From the NCBI GenBank assembly GCA_934668375.1, contig CAKUNF010000003.1, forward strand, positions 1-64,000: a stretch of DNA of 64,000 nt, read 5' to 3'. Numbering within the stretch: the stretch's first letter is position 1; each line of letters starts with the position of its first letter. Source of the stretch: an uncultured Parolsenella sp. Lineage in GTDB: Bacteria > Actinomycetota > Coriobacteriia > Coriobacteriales > Atopobiaceae. The notes below the pieces were generated by a model. It ran no database searches. It was not told where the DNA came from and saw only the letters and a program-made list of their open reading frames with translations. Below are positions 7,737 to 16,828 of the stretch, piece by piece. The position numbers and the translations under genes were made by a program.

Positions 7737-9043
7737 GCCTCCACCTCCCCCGCCTCAAGCAGACCGTCACGCACGGCCTGGCCCACAAACGCAGGCTCAC
7801 GGACAAGCCGCCACGCGCGGCTTCCGGCATCAAACGACACGACCTCCCCGAGCTCGACCCCGCCCGCGTCCGAGCAGCCGACCTCGCTCATCGACGAGAC
7901 GACGCGCGAGCCGTCTGGCATGCGCCGCGACATGACGATGAGGTCAAGGGCCGTGGCCACCTGCTCCTCGATGAGCGAGGCGGGAAGATCCATCCCAAAG
8001 CGGGCCATGAGCACGAGCCTTGAGACGGCCTCGACGGGCGTGCCCGCGTGAAGCGTCGTGAGCGAGCCGTCGTGTCCGGTGTTCATGGCCTGAAGCATGT
8101 CGATGCACTCCTCTCCCCTCACCTCACCCACGACGATGCGGTCTGGCCTCATGCGCAGCGCGTTGGTCACGAGCATGCGTATCGTCACGGCACCCGTTCC
8201 CTCGATGGAGGCGTCGCGTGCCTCGAGCCTCACCACGTGAAGACCCTCCTCGAAGTGCAGCTCGGCAGAGTCCTCGATCGTCACGATGCGCTCGTCCTGG
8301 GGAATCTCCGCAGACAGCGCGTTGAGCAGCGTCGTCTTGCCCGAGCCCGTGCCGCCCGCCACCGCGATGTCTAGCCTGAGCTTCACGGACCACGAGAGCA
8401 GTCGCGAGAACCAGACGGGCAAAGACCCGAGCTCGACGAGGCTCTCGAGCGTCCTGATCTGGCCCGAGAACTTGCGTATGGTCACGGCCGGACCGTCCAT
8501 TGCGACGGGGGCGATGACCGCGTTCACGCGGTAGCCGTTCGAGAGGCGCGCATTCACGATGGGGCTCGCATCATCCAGCCGGCGGCCCAGCGGCGCCAAG
8601 ATGCGGTCCATGACGAGCATGACCTGCTCGCAGGAGTCGAACGCCGTCGCCGAGGGCAGAAGGCGCCCGTCTCGCTCGTAGTAGACCGAGGCGCACCCGT
8701 TCACCATCACCTCGGTGATCGTGGGGTCGTCAAGCAGGGGCTGGAGGGGACCAAGCCCCACCACCTCGTCAACGACCTGCCGCACAAGCCGATCCCTCTC
8801 GCCAGCATCGAGCCCGGAAAACCCGTCGCCATTGAGCACGGCGCGGCATGCCACCGCGAGCTCCTCACGCACAAGATCAGACGCCCCGTCACCCACAAGC
8901 GACGCGACCTCGCTCAGCCCCAGGCGCTCGACAAGCCCACGCTTGAGGCGCTCCCTGAGCTCGAGTTGGCGCTGGCGGCCATCCGCCTGGCCGTCCGTGC
9001 CCTGCTCGATTCCCAGCTCGCGGACGCGCTCGAGCATGCCCAT
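7715..9043 (-). CDS. tadA: TadA/CpaF pilus-assembly ATPase
   Basis: 442 residues from the ATG at 9043, which sits just after the tadZ stop; the longer upstream frame is the antisense of tadZ. It shows an N-terminal helical region, then the secretion-ATPase core with Walker [15 protein letters not shown] (about residue 235), the Asp box [12 protein letters not shown], Walker [14 protein letters not shown], and the His box [18 protein letters not shown]. It powers assembly (and often retraction) of Flp pili from the cytoplasmic face of the TadB/TadC platform. Confidence 0.95.
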   Translation of the reverse strand: MGMLERVRELGIEQGTDGQADGRQRQLELRERLKRGLVERLGLSEVASLVGDGASDLVREELAVACRAVLNGDGFSGLDAGERDRLVRQVVDEVVGLGPLQPLLDDPTITEVMVNGCASVYYERDGRLLPSATAFDSCEQVMLVMDRILAPLGRRLDDASPIVNARLSNGYRVNAVIAPVAMDGPAVTIRKFSGQIRTLESLVELGSLPVWFSRLLSWSVKLRLDIAVAGGTGSGKTTLLNALSAEIPQDERIVTIEDSAELHFEEGLHVVRLEARDASIEGTGAVTIRMLVTNALRMRPDRIVVGEVRGEECIDMLQAMNTGHDGSLTTLHAGTPVEAVSRLVLMARFGMDLPASLIEEQVATALDLIVMSRRMPDGSRVVSSMSEVGCSDAGGVELGEVVSFDAGSRAWRLVREPAFVGQAVRDGLLEAGEVEAWRRSCA

Positions 9044-9045
9044 GG

Positions 9046-10299
9046 CTAGCTCGCCTCCCGGGCAAAGCCAAAGAGCCTGCGTCGGCGCTGCCCGCCCTCC
9101 AGAGCCGCCTGGGCCGCCGCGCATTCGGGAAGCGCCCCAAGCTCCTTCAGCAACCCCGCAAGGCCGCGGGAGGCGTCGAGGGCCGCCGGGTTGTCAGACG
9201 AGGAGAGCTGGGCGCACTCACCGGCAGACGCCAGCTCCACAAGGTCGAGCCCGCCGTCGAGCACGCGCACCTCTCGCGCGCACTCGAGCCCCACGGCGGC
9301 CCGCGCCACGAACGACTCGTCTCGCTTGCGCGGGTCGCAGCCGTTCATGAGGCGAACGATGCGCGTGCGAGCCACCCCAAGCCTCACGGCGAGGCTGCCG
9401 CAGCGGGCAAGCGCCGGGATGGCCCCAGGCCGCTCATCGGAGACGATGACGAGTCGATCCGCCATCTGGGCGGCACAGGCCACGGCGTCGCCCCAGTTGC
9501 TCGACGTATCGACAATCACCAGGTCATGGGCGTGCGTCAGCCGTGCGATGAGCTCGCCCGCAATCGGCTGCACCGCCTCGGCGTATTCGGGCGCCCGACA
9601 GGGGCCCCACACCGTCAGGCGCTCCGCAACCCTCACGCCCGAGCGTTCGAGCTCATCGCCACCCATCGCGCCCTCGGCCAGGGCGGCAAGGTCGCCCGGG
9701 CGTTCCGCGCCGCACAGGCTCGCGAGGTTTCCAAACGCGAGGTCGAGGTCGAGCAGGGCCACGTCAAGTCCCCATCCGGCGGCAACGCTGCCAAACAGTG
9801 CGGCAAGCGTGCTCTTCCCAACGCCGCCTCTGCCCGAGACGAGCACGATGACGGGCACGTTTGCCCTGCGCTCCACGGCTCCTCCGGAAGCGGGCTCCCC
9901 TCCCCTCGCCGCCAGCCCGGACGAGTGCGCGCGACCATCCCCTCGCGCCCGAGTTGCTTCGTCGCCCGAGTAGGCGGCGAGGTCGGCATGGGTGAGCACC
10001 CTCGTGACGCCCGCACGTCTTGCCCGCGAGCGCATGGAGCCAGACGTCGACTCAAGCGCGAGCATCACCTCGGCGGCGTTGCCGTCGCTCGCGACGGCCG
10101 CGGCCACGTTCACCGGGTCGGGCCCGGCGACACCGGCGCCAACGATGACGCACGAGCCCGCAAGGTCTCGCCGCAGGCGTGCCCTGAGCAGGGCGGGGTC
10201 GCTCACGAGGACCACACTCGCGGATGCGTCGCAGGCGCACACATAGTCGCGGATCTTCTCGCCCTCACGGGCGCCAGCACAGATCACCCACGTTGCCAT
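9046..10299 (-). CDS. tadZ: TadZ/CpaE-like localisation ATPase
   Basis: 417 residues from the ATG at 10299, whose A is the last base of the cpaB stop (TGATG). The N-terminal part (about 1-115) looks like a receiver-type domain (VVLVSDPALLRARL...). The C-terminal part is a MinD/ParA-type ATPase with the deviant Walker A GRGGVGKSTLAALFG (about residue 155) and the switch region LLDLDLAFGNLASL. TadZ proteins position the Tad machine at its site in the cell. Cytoplasmic and membrane-associated. Confidence 0.9.
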   Translation of the reverse strand: MATWVICAGAREGEKIRDYVCACDASASVVLVSDPALLRARLRRDLAGSCVIVGAGVAGPDPVNVAAAVASDGNAAEVMLALESTSGSMRSRARRAGVTRVLTHADLAAYSGDEATRARGDGRAHSSGLAARGGEPASGGAVERRANVPVIVLVSGRGGVGKSTLAALFGSVAAGWGLDVALLDLDLAFGNLASLCGAERPGDLAALAEGAMGGDELERSGVRVAERLTVWGPCRAPEYAEAVQPIAGELIARLTHAHDLVIVDTSSNWGDAVACAAQMADRLVIVSDERPGAIPALARCGSLAVRLGVARTRIVRLMNGCDPRKRDESFVARAAVGLECAREVRVLDGGLDLVELASAGECAQLSSSDNPAALDASRGLAGLLKELGALPECAAAQAALEGGQRRRRLFGFAREAS

Positions 10300-11000
10300 C
10301 AGGATTCGCCTCCCGTCTCGGGGGCCACGCTCGTTGGCGCCCCGTCGCTCGTTGTCTGGGCCTGGGCAACCACGTCGTCTGCCGGCAGCGCAACGCGCAG
10401 CGACCCAGCAGCCGCGGCCGTGAGCACGGCCGAGACCTCGTCTGGATAGACGGCAAGCGTGAGCGACCTGTCCGTAGACGAGGTCGAGCGGGTCGAGGAG
10501 CCGCCAAGCACGAGCGCGTCCGAGCACACGAGCCTCACGCCGTCGCCCGCGGCCTCATAGACGAGCACGCGAGCCCCACTCGAAACGTCGGACGGAATGC
10601 CGGCACGCTCGCCCGCACGAACTGACACGGCGACCCTTCCCTCGGGGACCTCGACGTCCCCCTCCCCGGAGGCGACCGAGAGGCGCGTGAGCGGGGCGCC
10701 CTTGGCAACGGGGGACGTGAGCCGGCTGCCCACGATGTCTCCCACAGACGTGATGGCACCCTCTGGCGCGAGGTCCGCGAGCCAGTCGCGCTGCTCGACG
10801 TCCGCTTCGGAGACGACGCTTCCACTCGCAAGCTCCCTGCGCGCGATCACGAGGCTCGCCACCTCGCCGCCATAGCGCTCGAGCAGCTCGGAGCGCTCCC
10901 TCTGCGCGTCCGCCCTCGCCGACTGCACCCCGCCCAAGGCAAGCAGCGCCGCGACAACGCCGCAGATGGCAGACGTCGCGATCCTGGCCCTTCTCCTCAT
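10299..11000 (-). CDS. cpaB: CpaB/RcpC-like SAF-domain pilus protein
   Basis: 233 residues, first gene of the Tad operon. GGGAGG precedes the ATG at 11000. A signal anchor (about residues 8-30, ending SARADA) is followed by a SAF domain (VVIARRELASGSVVSEADVE) and a C-terminal RcpC-like region (VAVSVRAGERAGIPSDV). CpaB proteins sit in the envelope and guide or anchor the pilus. The usual secretin partner (RcpA/CpaC) is absent, as expected in a Gram-positive cell. Confidence 0.88.
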   Translation of the reverse strand: MRRRARIATSAICGVVAALLALGGVQSARADAQRERSELLERYGGEVASLVIARRELASGSVVSEADVEQRDWLADLAPEGAITSVGDIVGSRLTSPVAKGAPLTRLSVASGEGDVEVPEGRVAVSVRAGERAGIPSDVSSGARVLVYEAAGDGVRLVCSDALVLGGSSTRSTSSTDRSLTLAVYPDEVSAVLTAAAAGSLRVALPADDVVAQAQTTSDGAPTSVAPETGGES

Positions 11001-11240
11001 GGCACCTCCCCGTCTTTCGCGCCCATCCATGCGGGCATCATCGCCCGCCGGAGGGAGCCTCGGCTTGCCATTGGCGAGAAAGTCCCGCGCGGTCAAACGC
11101 AAACCTTGCAGGAATCAAACAGAAAAGGGGCCCTTTGGAACACAAACGCACAAAGTAGATGTTGAAAACCGGCAACGTCGCAGCTCAAAGGCTATGTCGA
11201 AAACTCAGTCGCCCGAACGCTCCCACGCCTCGCCACACAA

Positions 11241-11275
11241 GAAAAAACCGGCCGGAGAACGCCTCCGACCGGTTG
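11241..11275 (-). terminator. Strong intrinsic terminator of the ATPase-rsgA operon
   Basis: On the minus strand AACCGGTCGGAG-GCGTT-CTCCGGCCGGTT is followed by TTTTC. It lies about 87 bases past the rsgA stop. It separates rsgA from the Tad operon, so cpaB must have its own promoter in 11001-11240; no convincing -35/-10 pair was found there. The stretch 11001-11361 holds no gene on either strand. Confidence 0.9.
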
Positions 11276-11361
11276 AGGCCAGCCCTATGCAGTTGCGGGC
11301 GCATCAAGGGCCCCGGAGCGCCACGCGCCGGCAGCCCACGCCGTCACGGACGGCCCGAGCC

Positions 11362-12549
11362 CTACAGCACCACGTCCGGGTCGAGCGTGCTCGCACTGGC
11401 GCGCATCTCGCCCGCGAGTGCGAGGTAGGACTCGACGCGCACCTCGTCGAGCTCGCCCGCCTCGCGCGCCTCGCGAACGGCGCACCCTGGCTCCCCGCCA
11501 TGTGTGCAGTCGCGGAAGCGGCACGTGGCCGCCAGCTCGGCAATCTCCGGGAACGCCTTGGCTAGTCCGCGCTCGTGCCCCACGAGCGGCAGGCTCCTGA
11601 GCCCCGGAGCGTCGCAGATGACGCCCGCACCCGGAAGCTTGACCATCATGCGCGCCACCGTCGTGTGGCGGCCCATGTCGTCACGCTCGCGCACCGCGCC
11701 CGTCGCCAGGGCGTCAGCACCGAGCAGGGCGTTCAAGAGCGTCGACTTGCCGGCGCCGCTCTCGCCCAAGATCATGGCAACGCCGCCGGCTGGCACGAGC
11801 GCGCGGACCTCGTCAAGGCCCTCGCCCGCCACGGAGGACGTCACCACGACATCCCCCTGCTCGCCCACGAGCCGGCTCACGCGCTCGACGTCCGCCTCAA
11901 GGGCATCGGTCGTCTGCTTGCGGTCCGCCTTCGTGAGCACGACGCTCGGGCGCACGCCGCAGTCGCGCGCGAGCACAATGGAGCGGGCGACACGCGCCAG
12001 CGCAAGCTCGCCCGTCCCCAACGCCGCCACGACGATGACGCCGTCGAGGTTGGCGGCAAGCGTCTGGAACTCGCCGCGACGACCGCCGCGCCAGCGCGCA
12101 AAGGCGTTTCTCCTGGGAAGCACCTCGTGGATGACGCCCATGTCATGCTCGGGCGGCACCGCCACTGCCACCCAGTCGCCCACCGTGGGCATGATGCCCG
12201 CCTCGGCGGACTCGCCCTTCGCAAACTCCGGCGCGTGCTCGGCGCGAAGCGTCCTGCCCTCGCACGCAACGAGGGGAAATCCGCGGTCGAGCCTCACGAC
12301 GCACCCGAGCTCGACGGACGCGGCCGCCTCATCGCCCAGGCGGGTCGCGATGCGCCCGCGCGCACCCTCGAGCTGCTCGCGCCGCAGCGCGGTGGGGCCC
12401 ATGTCCCCAAACGTCGGCACGTTCTCGAGCTCGTCCACACGCGGCAGCGCCTCCAGGACGCCCGCGTCAAGGGCGCGCGAGGCGCCGCGCCCGTCGGCAC
12501 GACGCCTCGCCTTGTTGCCAGACCTAGCCCTGTGCGACCTCTTGGCCAC
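11362..12549 (-). CDS. rsgA: Ribosome small-subunit-dependent GTPase RsgA
   Basis: 395 residues from a GTG at 12549 with AAGGAGG 8 bases upstream, 2 bases after the ATPase stop. The circularly permuted GTPase order is visible: G4 VVLTKADR, then G1 GESGAGKSTLLNAL, then G3 DAPGL. The C-terminal zinc site CRFRDCTHGGEPGCAV is typical. RsgA helps late 30S subunit maturation. A basic, unstructured N-terminus of about 30 residues and an expanded OB domain make it somewhat longer than the usual 300-350. Confidence 0.93.
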   Translation of the reverse strand: MAKRSHRARSGNKARRRADGRGASRALDAGVLEALPRVDELENVPTFGDMGPTALRREQLEGARGRIATRLGDEAAASVELGCVVRLDRGFPLVACEGRTLRAEHAPEFAKGESAEAGIMPTVGDWVAVAVPPEHDMGVIHEVLPRRNAFARWRGGRRGEFQTLAANLDGVIVVAALGTGELALARVARSIVLARDCGVRPSVVLTKADRKQTTDALEADVERVSRLVGEQGDVVVTSSVAGEGLDEVRALVPAGGVAMILGESGAGKSTLLNALLGADALATGAVRERDDMGRHTTVARMMVKLPGAGVICDAPGLRSLPLVGHERGLAKAFPEIAELAATCRFRDCTHGGEPGCAVREAREAGELDEVRVESYLALAGEMRASASTLDPDVVL

Positions 12550-12551
12550 GG

Positions 12552-15233
12552 CTAGTCCTCCTTCTCGATGTGACGCATGACGGCCTTCTGCACCTCGACG
12601 ATCGGGATGATGAGCACGGCCAGGCCAAGCGCGGTGAGCGAGCCCTGGAGCTCGAGGCCCGGGACGCCAAAGAACATCATGGCGAGCGGCTCCACCTCGA
12701 CCACGACGAGCGTCAGCACGAGCGCGAGCGCAGCGGCGCCCCACAGCCACCAGTTCTGCCTCTTCATCGTAAACAGCGAGGCACGGCGACTGCGCATGTT
12801 GAAGCAGTGGAAGATCTCCACCATGTTGAGCGTGATGAACGCCATCATGACGCCTTCCTCGTCGGCCGTGCCGGCGATCATGTCCGCGACGTTGATGTAG
12901 CCCATGTCAAAGTAGACGCCCGCAAAGAAGCTCACGAGCACGAGCAGCGTGATCGCGATGCCCTGGACGATGCAGTCCGCCCCCATGTGGCCGGCAAACA
13001 CGCCGTCGGTGGCCTTGCGGGGACGGCGGCGCATGATGTCGCCCTCGGCCTGCTCCATGCCGAGCGCCAGCGCCGGGAAGCAGTCCGTCACGAGGTTGAC
13101 CCACAGCAGCTGCACGGGCTGGAACAGCGTGAAGCCCACGAGCGTGGCCACGAACACCGAGAACACCTCGGCAAGGTTGGCCGAGAGCAGGAACTGGATG
13201 ACCTTGCGGATGTTGTCGTAGATGCGACGACCCTCCTCGCACGCCGAGATGATCGTGGCGAAGTTGTCGTCCGCGAGCACCATGTCGGCCACGTTCTTCG
13301 TGACGTCCGTACCCGTGATGCCCATGCCAACGCCGATGTTGGCGCGCTTGATGGACGGGGCGTCGTTCACGCCGTCACCCGTCATGGCCACGATCATGTT
13401 GCGGCTCTTCCAGGCCTCGACGATGCGCGTCTTGTGCTCGGGCTGCACGCGGGCGTACACGCCGTAGTCCTCGATGCGCGCGTCGAGCTCCTCGTCGCTC
13501 ATGTGGTCGAGCTCAGCGCCCGTGATGGCCTGGGATCGGTCCTCGATGATGCCGAGGTTCTTGGCGATGGCCACGGCCGTGTCGATGTGGTCGCCCGTGA
13601 TCATGACGGTGCGGATGCCAGCCGTGTGCGCCTCCTCGATGGCGGCGGCCACCTCGGGGCGCTCGGGGTCGATCATGCCGGACAGGCCGCAGAAGGTGAG
13701 GTCATGCTCGAGCGCGTCGGCCGAGAACTCCGTGGGCCTCTCGGCATAGTGGCGGCTTGCCAGGGCAAGCACGCGCAGGGCCTGGTCTGCCATAGCCTTG
13801 TTGGCGGCGAGCAGCTCGCTTCGGCGCTCCTCGGTGAGCGGCACGACCTTGCCGTCCTCATAGATCGTGGTGCAACGGCCAAGGACCACGTCCGGGCCGC
13901 CCTTGGTGTACTGCTCGTACTCGTCGTCGAGCGTCTCCACGACCACCGACATCATCTTGCGCCCAGAGTCGAACGGGGCCTCGCCCACGCGCGGGTGCTC
14001 CTCGACAAGGCCCGTGAGGCCCGCCTTGCCCGCGTCGTTGACGAGTGCCGCCTCGGTGGGCTCGCCCACGGCCTCGCCGGCCTCGGCGTCCCACTTGGCG
14101 TCGCAGCATAGGGCCATGCCGGCGAGGAACTTCTCCTCGGGCGCGGCCAGCTCGTGCTTGACCACCGTCATCTTGTTCTGCGTGAGCGTGCCCGTCTTGT
14201 CCGAGCAGATCACCTGGGTGCATCCGAGCGTCTCGACGGCCGAGAGGTTGCGAATGATGGCCTGGCGCCTCGCCATCTTGGTGACGCCAAGGGAGAGCAC
14301 GATCGTCACGACGGCCACGAGGCCCTCGGGGATGGCGGCGACGGCCAGAGACACCGCCACCATGAACGTGTTGAGCAGAAGCGCCGGCTCCTCGGCCATG
14401 TTGCCAAAGCCGTGGCGCAGCACGTCAACGGCAAAGATGACCACGCAGATGACCACGACGAGCTTCGTGAGGATGTGGGAGAGCTCGTCGAGCTTCACCT
14501 GCAGCGGCGTGAGCTCCTCCTTGGCCTCGGTGAGGGCGCCGGCGATCTTGCCCATCTCGGTGTCCATGCCCGTGGCCACCACGACGGCGCGGCCGCGGCC
14601 GTAGACCACCGTCGAGCCCATGTAACACATGTTCTTGCGGTCTCCCAGGGGCACGTCGTCCGCGCCGGCGGCAAGCTCGATCGCCCCGGCGTGCTTCTCG
14701 ACGGGCACGGACTCGCCCGTGAGCGCGGCCTCCTCGATCTTCATGGACGCGCTCTCGAGCACGCGGCAGTCCGCAGGCACCGAGTCGCCGGCCTCGAGCA
14801 GCACGACGTCTCCCACCACGAGCTCGGAGGAGTGCAGCATCACGAGTTTGCCGTCACGCATGACCTTGGACTGCGCGGCGCTCATCTCCTGCAGCGCCGC
14901 CAGGGCCTCCTCGCTCTTGGCCTCCTGGATGACGCCGAGCGCCGAGTTGATGATGACCACCGTCATGATGATGATGACGTCGGCGAAGTCTATCTCGCCC
15001 TGGATGGCGCCCGTCACGGCGCTGATGATGGCCGCAACGATGAGCATGATGACCATCGGGTCTGCCATCTGCTGGAAGAAGCGGATCCACAGCGGCGTCT
15101 TGGCCTGCTCCTTGAGCTTGTTGGGGCCGTTCTTTGCCAGGCGCTCGGCGGCCTCGTGGGCGCTCAGGCCCTCGGCCTCGCTCGAGCCAAGGCTCGCCAG
15201 CACATCGCTGGCGTTCGACAGATACTCTCTCAC
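12552..15233 (-). CDS. Calcium-type cation-transporting P-type ATPase
   Basis: 893 residues, type II P-ATPase (PacL/PMR1-like). The start is a GTG at 15233 with GGGAGGG upstream. It has an N-terminal cation-ATPase domain (SAHEAAERLAKNGPNKL), the actuator TGESVPVEK, membrane helix M4 with PEGLVAVVTIVL, the phosphorylation motif CSDKTGTLT (about residue 335), the hinge MTGDGVNDAPSIK, and six C-terminal membrane helices. The pump probably exports Ca2+ (possibly Mn2+) using ATP; the ion is inferred from the PEGL motif. It forms an operon with rsgA. Confidence 0.9.
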   Translation of the reverse strand: MREYLSNASDVLASLGSSEAEGLSAHEAAERLAKNGPNKLKEQAKTPLWIRFFQQMADPMVIMLIVAAIISAVTGAIQGEIDFADVIIIMTVVIINSALGVIQEAKSEEALAALQEMSAAQSKVMRDGKLVMLHSSELVVGDVVLLEAGDSVPADCRVLESASMKIEEAALTGESVPVEKHAGAIELAAGADDVPLGDRKNMCYMGSTVVYGRGRAVVVATGMDTEMGKIAGALTEAKEELTPLQVKLDELSHILTKLVVVICVVIFAVDVLRHGFGNMAEEPALLLNTFMVAVSLAVAAIPEGLVAVVTIVLSLGVTKMARRQAIIRNLSAVETLGCTQVICSDKTGTLTQNKMTVVKHELAAPEEKFLAGMALCCDAKWDAEAGEAVGEPTEAALVNDAGKAGLTGLVEEHPRVGEAPFDSGRKMMSVVVETLDDEYEQYTKGGPDVVLGRCTTIYEDGKVVPLTEERRSELLAANKAMADQALRVLALASRHYAERPTEFSADALEHDLTFCGLSGMIDPERPEVAAAIEEAHTAGIRTVMITGDHIDTAVAIAKNLGIIEDRSQAITGAELDHMSDEELDARIEDYGVYARVQPEHKTRIVEAWKSRNMIVAMTGDGVNDAPSIKRANIGVGMGITGTDVTKNVADMVLADDNFATIISACEEGRRIYDNIRKVIQFLLSANLAEVFSVFVATLVGFTLFQPVQLLWVNLVTDCFPALALGMEQAEGDIMRRRPRKATDGVFAGHMGADCIVQGIAITLLVLVSFFAGVYFDMGYINVADMIAGTADEEGVMMAFITLNMVEIFHCFNMRSRRASLFTMKRQNWWLWGAAALALVLTLVVVEVEPLAMMFFGVPGLELQGSLTALGLAVLIIPIVEVQKAVMRHIEKED

Positions 15234-15339
15234 GAAAGATTCCCTCCCTGGATTTTGGGCACGCGCCAGATTGATGCCCGATCATAATTCCCAGGAAGGG
15301 CAAGGGCTCATCAAGGTTGCCGTGACGCGCGCATGTCTC

Positions 15340-15357
15340 GCGGGGCCGCGGCCCCGC
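15340..15357. repeat. 18-bp perfect GC palindrome in the ATPase-ldhA spacer
   Basis: GCGGGGCCGCGGCCCCGC is a perfect palindrome within the 449-bp divergent spacer 15234-15682. It has no T tract, so it is not an ordinary terminator. The rest of the spacer turns notably AT-rich from about 15515 to 15640, where the ldhA promoter lies; no gene was seen. Confidence 0.5.
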
Positions 15358-15593
15358 CGTCTGTTCAAGCATGATACCCCGAACGCGCGCCCATCTTGCC
15401 TCGCAAGGGAGCGCGTTCTCGCAAGCCCGCACCACAACTCCTCCACGGGCAAACGGCCCAGGCGCCAACACGTCCGTACATATGGGCCCCAAGAGTCGCG
15501 GTTATGTTCCTAACTTGGCCGAGAAATGGCTACTCCACTCTATACAACTACTTCTAGCTGCGGTTTTATTTGCGAGCATTACGCAAAAACAGG

Positions 15594-15621
15594 CTTACAC
15601 GATTAAGCGAGGCGCTACAAT
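15594..15621 (+). promoter_or_regulatory. Candidate promoter of the D-lactate dehydrogenase gene
   Basis: CTTACA (15594-15599), 16 bp, then TACAAT (15616-15621), in an AT-rich island about 60 bp before the start codon. The -10 box is good and the -35 box fair. Confidence 0.5.
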
Positions 15622-15682
15622 TCGAAGGCGGTAATCACATCGATCTAGCGTCCCGGGGGCGGGGCGCAGAAAGAGGAGACGT

Positions 15683-16675
15683 ATGAAGATCCTGTTCTAC
15701 GACGCCCGTGACTACGACCGCGAGTCTTTTGACGCGCAGCTCAAGAACTACCCCAACATCAAGGTGGACTACATCGAGGCCGACCTCTCGCCCGTGACCG
15801 CCTCGCTCGCCCGCGGCTATGACGCCGTGTGTGCCTTCGTCAACTCCGACGCCTCCGCCATGGCCCTCGAGATCCTGCGCGGCTTCGACGTCAAGCTCGT
15901 GCTCATGCGCTCCGCCGGCTTCGACGCCGTGAACGTGCCCGTCGCCAAGGACCTCGGCATGACGGTCCTGCGCGTGCCCGCCTACTCGCCCGAGGCCATC
16001 GCCGAGCAGGCCATCGGCCTGGGCCTGTGCGCCGCCCGCCGCATCCACAAGGGCTACCTGCGCGTGCGCGAGAACGACTTCTCGCTCCAGGGCCTTCTCG
16101 GCGTCAACCTGCACGGCAAGACGGCCGGCATCGTGGGCACCGGCAAGATCGGCGCCGCCATGGTCCGCATCTGCAACGGCTTCGGCATGAAGGTGCTGGG
16201 CTACGACGTCTACCAGAACCCCAACCTCGAGGGCATGGTCGAGTACGTCGAGCTTGACGAGCTGCTCCGCCGCTCCGACCTCATCTCGCTGCACTGCCCG
16301 CTGTTCGACTCCAACCGCCACATGATCGACGCGGACGCCATCGACAAGATGAAGGACGGTGTCATCTTCATCAACACCGCCCGCGGCGGCCTCGTGGACA
16401 CCAAGGCGCTCATCGAGGGCATTCGCTCCGGCAAGATCGGCGCCGCCGGCCTCGACGTGTACGAGGAGGAGGGCGACAACGTCTTCCGCAACCGCTCGAA
16501 CACGATCATCGAGTCCGTCACCTCGACGCTCTGCTCGTTCCCCAACGTGGTCATGACGAGCCACCAGGCGTTCTTCACCAAGGAGGCCCTCGCCTCCATC
16601 GCCAAGACCACGCTCGACAACGCCACGGCGTTCGCCAACGGCGAGGAGCTCACCGGTCCTGCCGTCGTCTGCTAG
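15683..16675 (+). CDS. ldhA: D-2-hydroxyacid dehydrogenase, probably D-lactate dehydrogenase
   Basis: 330 residues, usual for the family. The N-terminal substrate domain resembles fermentative D-LDH. The NAD domain has VGTGKIGAAMVRICNGFG (about residue 150), and the catalytic Arg (NTARGGLVDTKAL), Glu (GLDVYEEEG) and His (SHQAFFTKEAL) sit in the expected order. The enzyme reduces pyruvate to D-lactate with NADH, re-oxidising cofactor in fermentation. GAGGAG precedes the ATG. It is followed by its own terminator and then pyruvate kinase, which makes its substrate. Confidence 0.9.
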   Translation: MKILFYDARDYDRESFDAQLKNYPNIKVDYIEADLSPVTASLARGYDAVCAFVNSDASAMALEILRGFDVKLVLMRSAGFDAVNVPVAKDLGMTVLRVPAYSPEAIAEQAIGLGLCAARRIHKGYLRVRENDFSLQGLLGVNLHGKTAGIVGTGKIGAAMVRICNGFGMKVLGYDVYQNPNLEGMVEYVELDELLRRSDLISLHCPLFDSNRHMIDADAIDKMKDGVIFINTARGGLVDTKALIEGIRSGKIGAAGLDVYEEEGDNVFRNRSNTIIESVTSTLCSFPNVVMTSHQAFFTKEALASIAKTTLDNATAFANGEELTGPAVVC

Positions 16676-16682
16676 CGAAAAC

Positions 16683-16715
16683 GCGCGCCGCCCTCCCGAC
16701 GGGGCGGCGCTTTTG
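16683..16715 (+). terminator. Terminator of ldhA
   Basis: The hairpin GCGCCGCCC...GGGCGGCGC (from 16685) is followed by TTTTG, 10 bases after the stop codon. Confidence 0.85.
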
Positions 16716-16828
16716 ATATCTGAGGCCCACGCAATACCGAGTCGTGCGGCCAAGCAGGCGGGATCACCCCCCACCCGCCCCCGGATACCAGGCAAGCGGC
16801 CTGGCAGCCGTCATTCGAAAGGAAAGAA

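Noticed and set aside
12570..15287. Long His/Asp/Val-rich plus-strand frames opposite the P-type ATPase
   Set aside because: The composition is that of reversed GC-rich coding sequence; the minus strand carries every ATPase motif.
15340..15357. GC palindrome as terminator of a gene in the ATPase-ldhA spacer
   Set aside because: No T tract, and the flanking genes diverge from it, so no transcript is expected to end there.
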